The notes under the pieces were generated by a model, which was given only the letters and a program-made list of their open reading frames with translations, ran no database searches and was not told the DNA's origin. Positions 8,932 through 17,146 of a stretch of 43,796 nt of DNA are shown piece after piece (position 1 is the first letter of the stretch; every line of letters starts with the position of its first letter). Source of the stretch: Saccharibacillus kuerlensis DSM 22868. GTDB lineage: Bacteria > Bacillota > Bacilli > Paenibacillales > Paenibacillaceae. A program made the translations under genes and the position numbers. The stretch lies in NCBI RefSeq assembly GCF_000378145.1, contig NZ_KB899305.1:1-43796 (forward strand), read 5' to 3'.

Positions 8932-8952
8932 CGGACGAAGGAGGCTTTTTGC

Positions 8953-9627
8953 TTGCAGTTGATTGCCATGATTACGATGCTTATTGACCACCTGGGCGCT
9001 ACCTTTTTCCAAAATGAAGGGTGGATGCGTATTGTCGGAAGAATCGCATTCCCTATTTACTGCTACCTGCTGGTAGTCGGCTACAAGCGTACGCGCAGCA
9101 AGCCCCGTTATGCATTCCGGCTGTTCATCCTGGCGCTGATATCTCAGCTTCCGTTCATGTTCGCGTTCACAACTACCGGGGTCAACGTCATTGCCACCCT
9201 ACTGGTAGCCCTCCTGATCGTTATGGCGATTGACTATTTTAAGGGACAGCCTTGGCTGCAGTGGGCCGTCGGTCTGCTGCTGATTGCTGCAACCTATGCA
9301 CCGATGGCCATGCTGAAATTTGATTATGCCACTTACGGAGTGCTGCTGGTGCTTATCTACCGTTATATGCCGAACGCTTGGGCGATGGTCGGTGGGCATC
9401 TGGTGCTGAATATTCTTTTGGGAAATTCCATTCAATTCTTCAGTCTGACCACAACCCTTTTAATCGCCATTATCCATTCGGCCGCTCCGGAAGTCCGGAC
9501 GGAAGTTCGCCTGCCGCGTTGGCTATGGCGCGCTTTTTACCCGGCTCATCTGGCGCTTATCGCTCTGATTGAGTGGCAGCTTTACGGCGCGGGGTATGAA
9601 TACAATCTTGCAGAAATCTTCACGTGA
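8953..9627 (+). CDS. TraX family membrane protein
   Basis: A 224-aa polytopic protein that looks like the TraX family (named after the F-plasmid pilin acetylase). Chromosomal members are common in Firmicutes and mostly uncharacterised. The N-terminal signature is seen in QLIAMITMLIDHLGA followed by WMRIVGRIAFPIYCYLLVVGY and the RLFILALISQLPFMFA helix; seven or eight hydrophobic helices follow. The start is TTG with GAAGGAGG eight bases upstream. It sits 21 bp after the small membrane protein. An acyl-transfer role is only a guess from the name. Confidence 0.85.
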   Translation: MQLIAMITMLIDHLGATFFQNEGWMRIVGRIAFPIYCYLLVVGYKRTRSKPRYAFRLFILALISQLPFMFAFTTTGVNVIATLLVALLIVMAIDYFKGQPWLQWAVGLLLIAATYAPMAMLKFDYATYGVLLVLIYRYMPNAWAMVGGHLVLNILLGNSIQFFSLTTTLLIAIIHSAAPEVRTEVRLPRWLWRAFYPAHLALIALIEWQLYGAGYEYNLAEIFT

Positions 9628-9667
9628 TATTCAGCCCAACACTTTATGTTTCATCTTCCTTAAAAAT

Positions 9668-9680
9668 GGGTATTATACCC
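9668..9680. promoter_or_regulatory. Perfect 13-bp palindrome GGGTATTATACCC, possible operator
   Basis: The palindrome lies 46 bp before the next start and directly precedes a TATTAT that could be a -10 box. I cannot tie it to a known repressor family. Confidence 0.3.
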
Positions 9681-9725
9681 TATTATCATATATAAACACA
9701 CATAAGGAAGTTGGGGGAGTATCAT

Positions 9726-10043
9726 ATGGTGCTCGCACGCACATTCAAGGGTGTCAGCGGTTTATTCGAACTTATCCTCGGACTTCCACTGCTGGGCGGC
9801 ATGGTCGTCATGGGCAGCGGATGGGGAATCACCGCGGTTATGTTCGTTTTGCACACCGTTACACTTCTGCTGTCGCTGCAGCACCGGCAGTCGTTTTATG
9901 GATCGGCGGCAGGGATTGTCACCTGTCTGCTCGTATCTGTCCCGATTGCGGGCATGTTCGGTCACTGGGTAACGGCCGTTCTGCTGCTTGTCAGCATGGT
10001 CGACCGTTATGGAGCCGGAATGTCAGGCTACAACCGTGTCTGA
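9726..10043 (+). CDS. Hypothetical membrane protein, 105 aa
   Basis: Start 9726 has GGGGGAG six bases upstream; an in-frame ATG at 9711 overlaps that site. Three or four hydrophobic segments are visible (GLFELILGLPLLGGMVVMG, ITAVMFVLHTVTLLLSL, GIVTCLLVSVPIAGMF, VTAVLLLVSMV). I do not recognise a family. It has a terminator directly downstream and probably its own promoter near the 9668 palindrome. Confidence 0.7.
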   Translation: MVLARTFKGVSGLFELILGLPLLGGMVVMGSGWGITAVMFVLHTVTLLLSLQHRQSFYGSAAGIVTCLLVSVPIAGMFGHWVTAVLLLVSMVDRYGAGMSGYNRV

Positions 10044-10055
10044 TCAGCACTGCCC

Positions 10056-10112
10056 AAAATGGTTCGCGGATTCGAAATCGACATCGGTTTCGGACGCGAG
10101 CCATTTTTATTT
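10056..10112 (+). terminator. Intrinsic terminator
   Basis: ATGGTTCGCG pairs with CGCGAGCCAT, with a nested CGAAA/TTTCG helix in the loop, followed by TTTTTATTTT. Confidence 0.8.
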
Positions 10113-10132
10113 TCCAAAGATTCAATTTCGGA

Positions 10133-10162
10133 TTGACTGCCGGTAAATTCTCAACGTAATAT
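10133..10162 (+). promoter_or_regulatory. Promoter for the TrpX-like ABC operon
   Basis: TTGACT (10133-10138), 18-bp spacer, TAATAT (10157-10162). It implies a leader of about 190 nt. I find no T-box or known riboswitch core in that leader; it holds a small GCTTT/GAAAGC hairpin and a GGTATACC palindrome at 10303. Confidence 0.5.
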
Positions 10163-10358
10163 AGGGAAAACGTCGACAAGCCGATTGTTCGCTTCTTCTC
10201 TACCTTTTTGCTTTATCGCACGAAAGCAACAATGCGGTTTCGCGGTCTCCTATTAAAAATGAGGCGCCTTACCTGCTGCCGTTTCTGGTCGTTGACAGGT
10301 TCGGTATACCGCAAGCATGCCAATCCAATATAGAGATAGGGAAAGGGGTTTATAATTT

Positions 10359-11402
10359 ATGAAAAAACAGAAATGGCTTCCGCTTGTTCTGACACTTTCG
10401 CTCGCCGCCCTGGCTGGCTGCGGCCAAAACGATTCGACTGCCGGTTCCGGTGCACAGGGAGGAGACTCGACCGGTACTTCCGAGACTCAATCTTACAAAG
10501 TCGCAATCTCGCAGATCGTGGAACACCCTTCTCTCGATGCTACCCGTGAAGGCTTTATCGATGCACTCAAAGATGGCGGTATCGTCGAAGGTGAGAACCT
10601 AACGCTCGATTACAACAACGCCCAAGGGGACTCGACCAACAACCTGTCGATCGCCCAGAAGCTTGCGGGAAGCCAAAACGATCTTGTATTTGCGATAGCC
10701 ACTCCATCAGCTCAAGCAGCCGCTTCCCAGGTCAAGGAAACGCCGGTAGTGTTTGCAGCTGTAACCGACCCGGTAAGCGCCAAGATTGTATCGAGTATGG
10801 AACAGCCGGGAGGCAACGTAACGGGAGCTTCCGATACGAATCCGGAAGCGATCAAACAATTGGCCGATTTTATCGCCGAAGAGATGCCCGATATCAAGAC
10901 GATCGGTCTTGTACTGAATGAAGGCGAGCCGAATGCTGTTGTCATGGCAGACCGTGCAGAGCAGGAATTGGGTACTCATGGCATTAAGCTGATTAAAGCC
11001 GCCGTTACCAATACGTCCGAAGTTCAGCAGGCCGCACAGTCGCTCGCCGGCCAGGTCGACGCCCTCTATATTACGCTCGACAATACGGTCGTCAGCGCCG
11101 TCGATACGATCATCAAAGTCGCCAACGATAACAAACTGCCCTTCTTCTCCAGCGACCGCGATACGGTCGAAAGAGGCGCATTCGCAACCGTCGGATTCAA
11201 ATACTACGATCATGGCTATCAAGCTGGCGAGATGGCTGTCGATATTTTGAAGAACGGCAAGAAGCCTGCCGATCTTCCGGTAGCTATGCAGGAAAAACTC
11301 GATTTGATTCTCAACCTCAAAGCTGCCGAAGCGCAGGGTATCGAAGTGACCGACGGAATGAAGAGCAAGATACAGGATCAAGAAAATAATATCATTCAGT
11401 AA
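10359..11402 (+). CDS. ABC transporter substrate-binding lipoprotein (TrpX-like, PF04392 type)
   Basis: Extracytoplasmic solute receptor of an ABC importer. Signal peptide with lipobox LAGC, so Cys21 is the lipidated residue. The mature part has the layout of the PF04392 family (YKVAISQIVEHPSLD, GFIDAL, LVFAIATPSAQAA, PVVFAAVTDPVSA, GGNVTGASDT, DALYITLDNTV). Members linked to a permease and an ATPase in this order include streptococcal TrpX (tryptophan or related aromatic compounds). The ligand here is not proven. GAAAGGGG precedes the ATG. It is the first gene of a three-gene operon, set apart from the permease by a hairpin. Confidence 0.88.
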   Translation: MKKQKWLPLVLTLSLAALAGCGQNDSTAGSGAQGGDSTGTSETQSYKVAISQIVEHPSLDATREGFIDALKDGGIVEGENLTLDYNNAQGDSTNNLSIAQKLAGSQNDLVFAIATPSAQAAASQVKETPVVFAAVTDPVSAKIVSSMEQPGGNVTGASDTNPEAIKQLADFIAEEMPDIKTIGLVLNEGEPNAVVMADRAEQELGTHGIKLIKAAVTNTSEVQQAAQSLAGQVDALYITLDNTVVSAVDTIIKVANDNKLPFFSSDRDTVERGAFATVGFKYYDHGYQAGEMAVDILKNGKKPADLPVAMQEKLDLILNLKAAEAQGIEVTDGMKSKIQDQENNIIQ

Positions 11403-11438
11403 CAATCCGGACCTCAGCCGGACACAGCAGCGAACCGG

Positions 11439-11469
11439 AACGGGATGAGCAGCGGCTTCATCCCGTTTT
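11439..11469 (+). terminator. Attenuating hairpin between receptor and permease genes
   Basis: AACGGGATGA (11439-11448) pairs with TCATCCCGTT (11458-11467), followed by only TTGCG. The short U-tract suggests partial termination or protection of the upstream mRNA, a common way to make more receptor than permease. Confidence 0.55.
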
Positions 11470-11535
11470 GCGTTACTGTCGGCCAAGTTCGCAGTGTAAC
11501 AGTCCATTTACCTTTTCGCACAGGAGGCGTCATCT

Positions 11536-12456
11536 ATGTTTGAAAATTTAGTCGGCTCACTTCCCGGAGCCATCTATCTGGGGCTGCTGTATGCCCTGAT
11601 GGCGCTCGGCGTTTACATTACATTCCGGATTCTCGATTTCCCCGATTTGACCGTTGACGGGAGCTTTACCACCGGGGCGGCTACCGCGGCTGTCATGATC
11701 TCGCATGGCATCTCGCCGTGGATCTCGTCGCTAACGGCTATTCTTGCCGGCATGGCGGCAGGCGCCTGTACGGGACTGCTGCATACCAAGGGGAAGATCA
11801 ACGGTCTGCTGTCGGGTATTCTTATGATGATCGCCCTCTATTCGATCAACCTGCGCATACTCGGAATGCCGAACGTATCCATTATGGGCGAAAACACCGT
11901 TCTCGATACCTTCCCGCCTATTCCTTTTATGATTATAGTCGTACTGGTCTTCAAGCTGGTGCTTGATGCCTTCCTGAAAACGGACCTCGGCCTGGCGCTG
12001 CGGGCAACAGGAGATAACAAACGCATGATCCGGAGCTTCGGCGCTAACACGGATAATACGACTATTCTGGGCATCAGTCTTTCAAACGGCCTTGTTGCCC
12101 TATCGGGTGCCCTGATCGCACAGCAGTCCTCGTTCGCCGACGCCACATCGGGGATCGGCATGATCGTCATCGGTCTGGCTTCCGTCATTATCGGCGAAGC
12201 GCTGTTCGGTGCTAAAACAGTCTTCCGTGCTACACTCGCCGTCGTACTCGGTTCGATCGTCTATCGTATCGTCATCTCACTGGCCCTGCAGATCAAAGGC
12301 TTTGAGACCTCCGACTTGAAGCTTATTACGGCCGTTATTGTTATTATCGCGCTTGTGTTCCCAACCGTGCGAAGCGCAATCAAACAGCGAAGTGCCGCCA
12401 AAAAGCGTTCTGCCGAACTGCTTAAATCATTCGAAACTGCTGGAGGTGACCGTTGA
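11536..12456 (+). CDS. ABC transporter permease (BPD_transp_2 type, TrpY-like)
   Basis: Integral membrane subunit of the importer, 306 aa, with eight or so hydrophobic helices. It resembles the branched-chain-type permease family (PF02653): ITFRILDFPDLTVDGSF near the N terminus, GLALRATGDNKRMIRSFGAN (the region that contacts the ATPase) near residue 155, and FADATSGIGMIVIGLASVII. ATG preceded by CAGGAGG. The stop overlaps the start of the ATPase gene (TGATG), so the two are translationally coupled. Confidence 0.88.
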   Translation: MFENLVGSLPGAIYLGLLYALMALGVYITFRILDFPDLTVDGSFTTGAATAAVMISHGISPWISSLTAILAGMAAGACTGLLHTKGKINGLLSGILMMIALYSINLRILGMPNVSIMGENTVLDTFPPIPFMIIVVLVFKLVLDAFLKTDLGLALRATGDNKRMIRSFGANTDNTTILGISLSNGLVALSGALIAQQSSFADATSGIGMIVIGLASVIIGEALFGAKTVFRATLAVVLGSIVYRIVISLALQIKGFETSDLKLITAVIVIIALVFPTVRSAIKQRSAAKKRSAELLKSFETAGGDR

Positions 12457-13250
12457 TGCTGCATGTATCGAACGTGTCCAAGCTGTTCAACTCCGGAACC
12501 GTCGACGAGAAAATTGCACTGATCGGGATTCAACTGCATTTGAATCCGGGGGACTTCGTGACAGTGATCGGCAGTAATGGTGCAGGCAAGTCGACATTGA
12601 TGAATATGATCTCCGGCGTCATGAAGCCCGATACCGGAGAAATCCGCATCGGCGACCGCTCTGTGACTGCTCTGCCGGAACACCGCCGCAGCCAGTGGAT
12701 CGGACGCGTATTCCAAGACCCGATGGCTGGCACTGCTCCGCGGATGACTATTGAAGAAAATTTGGCAATGGCTTATCTGCGCGGCAAACGGCGCGGCTTT
12801 GCCTTTGGCGTCAGCAGTGCGCGCCGCAAGCTGTTCCAGGGCGAACTGAACCGTCTAGGCATCGGTCTGGAGAATCGTCTTAACGCTAAGGTCGGATTGC
12901 TGTCCGGCGGCGAACGGCAGGCGCTGAGCCTGCTTATGGCGACGTTCACGCGTCCTCAGATTCTGCTGCTCGACGAACACACTGCGGCACTGGATCCTTC
13001 TCGCGCCGAACTGATCACGTCGTTGACCGACGAGATTGTACGCGACATGAACCTGACTACCCTGATGGTCACGCATAATATGGAACAGGCGATCCGTCTG
13101 GGCAACCGTCTGGTTATGATGGACAAAGGGCGCATTATTCTTGATATCGGCGAAGCCGACAAGCAGCACCTGACTGTCGAGCGTCTAATGAGCGAATTCG
13201 AACGGATCAGCGGCAAGAAGATGGCCGATGACCGTACCCTTCTGGGCTGA
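12456..13250 (+). CDS. ABC transporter ATP-binding protein (TrpZ-like)
   Basis: ATPase subunit, 264 aa. Walker A GSNGAGKST (about 43-51), Q loop FQDPMAG, signature LSGGERQAL, Walker B ILLLDEHTAALD and the switch histidine VTHN are all present. The D-loop reads HTAALD rather than the common PTSALD, as in this subfamily. The ATG at 12456 follows GGAGGTGA and overlaps the permease stop; a TTG one codon earlier is possible. Last gene of the operon, ending in a two-way terminator shared with yetF. Confidence 0.9.
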   Translation: MLHVSNVSKLFNSGTVDEKIALIGIQLHLNPGDFVTVIGSNGAGKSTLMNMISGVMKPDTGEIRIGDRSVTALPEHRRSQWIGRVFQDPMAGTAPRMTIEENLAMAYLRGKRRGFAFGVSSARRKLFQGELNRLGIGLENRLNAKVGLLSGGERQALSLLMATFTRPQILLLDEHTAALDPSRAELITSLTDEIVRDMNLTTLMVTHNMEQAIRLGNRLVMMDKGRIILDIGEADKQHLTVERLMSEFERISGKKMADDRTLLG

Positions 13251-13303
13251 CGGCATCCGTTCCCTGGTTTTCTCTCCGCTTTGAATCAGACGTTCTCGAT
13301 ACG

Positions 13304-13337
13304 AAAAGAACCCGGCTCATTCAGCCGGGTTCTTTTT
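13304..13337. terminator. Bidirectional terminator between ABC operon and yetF
   Basis: AAAAGAACCCGGCT pairs with AGCCGGGTTCTTTTT, giving U-tracts on both strands. On the minus strand the first arm encodes the last residues of the YetF-like protein and its stop lies in the loop. Confidence 0.9.
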
Positions 13338-13982
13338 ATGTTCACTTTCCGGGTAAGGCACAAGATACAGTCCGTACTCCGAAGACCATAATGCACAAAA
13401 AATGTCCCGCACATTGTCGTAGCCGGCTTCCTGCAAAACCTTGCGAGTCTCTTCCTTATCCTGGAGCTGCCCTAGGTCCTTCTCTACATATTCTCCGGTA
13501 TTGACTAACAGATAAGAGAGTTTCTGAATGGGTTCACCCTTCGTAATCACACTTAGTCTGCCGCTCGTTTCAAGAATCGCAAGCTCTACGTTTTCCAGAC
13601 AGAAGATATTTTGCTCCCTCAGAAGAGAACGGAACTGTTCCACTTCCATATTGGTATCGATAAAGCTCTGCACCTGCATCTTCCCGTCGACAAACAGCAT
13701 AGCCGGACTGCCTTTGATCGTAGTACGCGCATGCTCTTTCTGCCGGACGACGACCTGGATGCCGTATACCATCAGTCCCCAAACGGCAATTGCCGAAATC
13801 AGATGGAACAGCGTAACCCGGGTATCATAGATCGACTGGGCCAATATGCCGCCAAGAACAAGCATATATACCAAGTCGAAAGACGTGGCTTGCGACAGCG
13901 TTTTTTTGCCGAGCAGCCTGACTGTGACGAGTAGGGCAATCAGTCCGAATACGAGCTTAAGCATAAGAGTAAGAAACAGCAT
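13317..13982 (-). CDS. YetF-like membrane protein (DUF421)
   Basis: A 221-aa protein of the DUF421/YcaP family. Three N-terminal hydrophobic helices (MLFLTLMLKLVFGLIALLV, FDLVYMLVLGGILAQSI, LFHLISAIAVWGLMVYG) are followed by the conserved cytoplasmic domain (GSPAMLFVDGKMQ, FRSLLREQNIFCLENVELAILETSG). B. subtilis relatives are linked to the spore or membrane-stress response, but the biochemical role is unclear. Start 13982 has GGAG six bases upstream; a 36-residue in-frame extension upstream lacks family similarity. It lies 130 bp downstream of the HPr kinase-like gene on the same strand, with no terminator between them. Confidence 0.87.
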   Translation of the reverse strand: MLFLTLMLKLVFGLIALLVTVRLLGKKTLSQATSFDLVYMLVLGGILAQSIYDTRVTLFHLISAIAVWGLMVYGIQVVVRQKEHARTTIKGSPAMLFVDGKMQVQSFIDTNMEVEQFRSLLREQNIFCLENVELAILETSGRLSVITKGEPIQKLSYLLVNTGEYVEKDLGQLQDKEETRKVLQEAGYDNVRDIFCALWSSEYGLYLVPYPESEHKKNPAE

Positions 13983-14112
13983 AGGCAGCTCCGTCCTTTT
14001 CCGAAAAGTGGTCGTCCGGCAAACAGCCTTTACCGAACTTTCAAAGCTTTGATGCCTATATACCCTCTCTGCAGAAAAGCGAACAGTCATCTCAAGCGAA
14101 ATGTTAAAAGGA

Positions 14113-15027
14113 TCAGGTGGCCTCGTCTTCCAGCCGTCCTATAAACTCCTCTGCCGCGCTGTATCCAAGCTGTTTCAAGTACCAATTATTAGCTGCCGCT
14201 TCAATCAGTCCTGCTGTATCTCGTCCCGGCTGCAGTTGAATTTCGATATGCGGAATTTTGACACCCAAATATTCCGTGAACTGATCCGCAACCTCTAGGT
14301 CATTGTTCAGCGCTTTGTCTTCCCAGGGAGTAAGCTCGATGTCGAGTACAATACGGGTCTCGTCCTGGAACGCCGTACGTCCGTACTGACGAACAACGTT
14401 GATAAGTCCAATGCTGCGCAGGGCCAGAAACTCACGCGTAATCGTATTATGCGTGCCCAGCAGCGTCGCCGGCCCGAGCTTTTTCAACACCACGATATCG
14501 TCGGCTACAAAACGGTGTCCCCGGCCGATCAACGTATGCGCCGTCTCGCTCTTGCCGATACCCGAACGCCCGCGCAGCAGTACGCCAATCCCTGATACAT
14601 TGACGCAAACGCCGTGAATGGACATTTCGGGTGCCAGCGCCTTCAACAGGTAACCGTCGAGCTTCGTGATAAACTCGGTCGTCGTATCGCCGGTTCGCAG
14701 CAGCGGGATACTTTCCTGATCGCAGTACATTTCGAGAAAGGGAATTTCCTGCATATTGGTCGTTACGACAAAGCAGGGCGGGTGGTACTTGACGATATTG
14801 CCGATATGCAGCTTGCGCTCTTCAACGGTAAGCTGCAGCAGGTAAGTAATCTCTTTGCGACCCAAAACCTGCACCCGGTGCATCGGAAAATAATCGAAAT
14901 AGCCGACAAACTCCAATCCGGGGCGATGTGCCTTATGACGATTGATCTCACGATCCAGCTGATCGGCGCCTGCCAGCACCTCCAGCTTGAACGTTTTGAC
15001 AATGTCTTCTACGGAAACGGTCTTCAT
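14113..15027 (-). CDS. HPr kinase/phosphorylase-like protein with altered signature
   Basis: The 304-aa length and both domains of HprK are present. HprK phosphorylates Ser46 of HPr and Crh in carbon catabolite control and also removes that phosphate. Intact features are His138 (IHGV), P-loop GRSGIGKS at 153-160, GRGHRFVADD with Asp176-Asp177 and QPGRD near the C terminus. However, the family signature LEIRGLGIID/N appears as LALRSIGLIN (201-210) and the following FGAGAV as YGRTAF. The usual neighbour lgt is absent. It could be a second, specialised HprK, perhaps with changed kinase/phosphorylase balance, or the sole HprK of a divergent lineage. AAGGAGG lies eight bases before the ATG. Confidence 0.82.
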   Translation of the reverse strand: MKTVSVEDIVKTFKLEVLAGADQLDREINRHKAHRPGLEFVGYFDYFPMHRVQVLGRKEITYLLQLTVEERKLHIGNIVKYHPPCFVVTTNMQEIPFLEMYCDQESIPLLRTGDTTTEFITKLDGYLLKALAPEMSIHGVCVNVSGIGVLLRGRSGIGKSETAHTLIGRGHRFVADDIVVLKKLGPATLLGTHNTITREFLALRSIGLINVVRQYGRTAFQDETRIVLDIELTPWEDKALNNDLEVADQFTEYLGVKIPHIEIQLQPGRDTAGLIEAAANNWYLKQLGYSAAEEFIGRLEDEAT

Positions 15028-15121
15028 TCGGTATTCCTCCTTGTCTGAAGCTTAATGATGTTTGCGCCCAAATTCACAACATAATTCGCAGCGAAACAAA
15101 AGGCCGGCTTATCGCCATACC

Positions 15122-15168
15122 CAAAAAAAGCTTTCAACCCGGACATGGCATCCAAGCCGAAAGCTTCG
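15122..15168 (-). terminator. Intrinsic terminator after erpA
   Basis: Minus strand: AAGCTTTC pairs with GAAAGCTT, with a 23-nt loop, followed by TTTTT. It lies 55 bp past the erpA stop. Confidence 0.75.
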
Positions 15169-15222
15169 TGCTGATTTCCTAACTTTCCTGCTGACTTCAA
15201 CCATCGATACCAAAACGACGAA

Positions 15223-15585
15223 TCAGTCGCAAGGCTGCGCCAGTACTTCGTCTTCTTCGCGTGTACGGAACGAAGATCCGCATCCGCAGGTCGCTACAGC
15301 GTTCGGATTGAAGATCGTGAAACCTCCACTCATACCGGATTCTTCAAAATCCACCTGCAGGCCGTTCAAATATTTCAAGTCATCTTTCGATACAACGACT
15401 TTCAAGCCTTGTATTTCCATATATACGTCGTCCGCGTCGGACTCCTCGTTATCAAAGCCCATTGCGTATGAAAAACCGCTGCAGCCGCCGCTGGCTACGC
15501 CTAGTCTAAGAAACATACCCGGCGTCTCCTGCTGCTCCAACATCTCTCTAATGCGCGAAGCGGCCGTATCTGTGATTTCGATCAT
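15223..15585 (-). CDS. erpA: Iron-sulfur cluster carrier, HesB/IscA family (ErpA/YutM)
   Basis: A-type carrier that takes Fe-S clusters from the scaffold and passes them to target enzymes. The 120-aa product has the three family cysteines: Cys35 (GGCSGFSY), Cys99 and Cys101 (TCGCGSSF). Start 15585 (MIEITDTAASRI) has GGAGG seven bases upstream; a longer in-frame start at 15648 adds residues outside the family. B. subtilis YutM is the nearest named relative I recognise, and it too lies near yutJ, yuzB and yutI. Radical-SAM MqnE encoded next door is a natural Fe-S client. Confidence 0.93.
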   Translation of the reverse strand: MIEITDTAASRIREMLEQQETPGMFLRLGVASGGCSGFSYAMGFDNEESDADDVYMEIQGLKVVVSKDDLKYLNGLQVDFEESGMSGGFTIFNPNAVATCGCGSSFRTREEDEVLAQPCD

Positions 15586-15725
15586 GGTTTTTCCTCCTTT
15601 ACGCTTTCTCTCTACATTATACGCTTCACTGCCTGAGGACTCAAGCATTTCGGCGGGCTCGCTTCCGATTGCGCATATAAGTCACACTGCTTTTTATGTG
15701 GAATTTTTTACATAAAGACTTCGTA

Positions 15726-15754
15726 TTGCCCCGTTAGACGAGTAGGTTTATAAT
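15726..15754 (+). promoter_or_regulatory. Sigma-A promoter for mqnE
   Basis: TTGCCC (15726-15731), 17-bp spacer, perfect TATAAT (15749-15754). It implies a leader of about 230 nt before mqnE. Confidence 0.75.
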
Positions 15755-15848
15755 GGGAAAGGTATAACGTTTTGAATTTTCAGAAATTCGACAAAAAAAC
15801 GTAAAGGAATCGGCTCGGCCGGTTGATGTAACTTTTTTCACATTTTCA

Positions 15849-15905
15849 GAAACGAAAACTTCGTTTCAGTCAGATAGCTGCCGCTTTTAGCGGCTTTGTT
15901 TTTGT
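15849..15905 (+). other. Hairpin pair in the mqnE leader, possible attenuator
   Basis: GAAACGAA/TTCGTTTC (15849-15867, 3-nt loop) is followed by GCCGC/GCGGC (15880-15894) and TTTGTTTTTG. The second hairpin is terminator-like. I do not recognise a known riboswitch here. Confidence 0.4.
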
Positions 15906-15993
15906 CGGTTGTCCACTTTTCCGGTCCGACCCGGGCCCGCCCGTTCCGGTGTTATTCGCGCCGCTTCGGGATCAACAAGGAGGTTCTCACTAA

Positions 15994-17100
15994 ATGTCTA
16001 CAATCATCAATCCGACAATGGATACACGCATGGCGGAAATTGCAGAAAAGGTCCATAACGGGCAGCGTTTGAGCTTGGAAGACGGCGTTTATTTATATCA
16101 GAGCGACGATATTTTGACGATCGGTCAGCTTGCCAATGAAGTTAACCTGCGCAAAAATGGCAAGAAAGTCTACTTTATCGAAAATATGAGCCTGTACTTC
16201 ACCAACGTCTGCGAAGCACACTGCGCATTTTGCAACTTCCGCAAAGACCAGGGCGAAGAAGGTTCATATACGCTGAGCGGCGAAGAGATGGTCCGCTACG
16301 TCGAGCAGAACATCACGCCGGGCGTACGTGAGTTTCATATTGTAGGCGGCCATAATAACCATGTGCCTTTCCAATACTACGTTGATTCGCTGATCGCGTT
16401 GAACAAGCACTTCCCTGACATTACGATCAAAGCTTATACGGCGGCGGAAATCGACTTCTTTACCCGAATCAGCGGACTGTCGATTGAAGAGGTACTCAAA
16501 ACGCTGCAGGAAGCAGGCCTTAAATCCTTGACTGGCGGCGGAGCCGAAATTTTGTCCGATGAGTACCGCAAAAAAATGCGCGTAGACAAGGCTAACGTCG
16601 ATCGTTATCTGGAAGTGCACCGCACTGCCCATAAACTTGGAATGCGTACGCACACGACCATGCTGTATGGTTCGATCGAAAGCCATGAAGACCGGGTCAA
16701 CCATATGATTCAGATTCGTGAACTTCAGGATGAGACGAACGGATTCATGGTATTTATTCCGCTCTCCATGCAGCCGAAAAGTCGCAATGCCAGCATTATG
16801 CGGCGCAACTCGGCTTTCGAAGATCTCAAGACGATTGCCATTAGCCGTTTGATGCTGGACAACATCGATCACATCAAAGCTTATTTCATCAATATCGGTA
16901 CGCAGCTGACCCAGATGGCCCTGACGTTCGGTGCTTCCGATGCGCATGGTACAATTGTAAAAGAACGAATCAGCCATGCGGCGGGAGCTGTCACTCCGGA
17001 AGGACTGACACGCAAAGAACTGATCTGGCTGATCAAGGGAGCAGGCCGCATTCCCGTGGAACGCGACACGTTCTATAACGAGATCGAAGTCTACGAGTAA
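15994..17100 (+). CDS. mqnE: Aminofutalosine synthase MqnE (radical SAM)
   Basis: Radical-SAM enzyme that couples 3-[(1-carboxyvinyl)oxy]benzoate with S-adenosylmethionine to make aminofutalosine, an early step of the futalosine route to menaquinone. The 368-aa length is usual. The Fe-S motif CxxxCxxC is Cys73, Cys77, Cys80 (NVCEAHCAFC), followed by HIVGGHNNHVPF, the TGGGAEILSD segment and IPLSMQPKSRN. The related MqnC and CofH enzymes share the fold, but the length and the GGGAEI region fit MqnE best. AAGGAGG lies before the ATG. The NDH-2-like gene follows 46 bp later, probably in the same operon, placing quinone synthesis beside a quinone reductase. Confidence 0.9.
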   Translation: MSTIINPTMDTRMAEIAEKVHNGQRLSLEDGVYLYQSDDILTIGQLANEVNLRKNGKKVYFIENMSLYFTNVCEAHCAFCNFRKDQGEEGSYTLSGEEMVRYVEQNITPGVREFHIVGGHNNHVPFQYYVDSLIALNKHFPDITIKAYTAAEIDFFTRISGLSIEEVLKTLQEAGLKSLTGGGAEILSDEYRKKMRVDKANVDRYLEVHRTAHKLGMRTHTTMLYGSIESHEDRVNHMIQIRELQDETNGFMVFIPLSMQPKSRNASIMRRNSAFEDLKTIAISRLMLDNIDHIKAYFINIGTQLTQMALTFGASDAHGTIVKERISHAAGAVTPEGLTRKELIWLIKGAGRIPVERDTFYNEIEVYE

Positions 17101-17146
17101 CTTCTCGCCGGCCGCTCCATTATTCCATTCACAAGGAGATCTGCAT

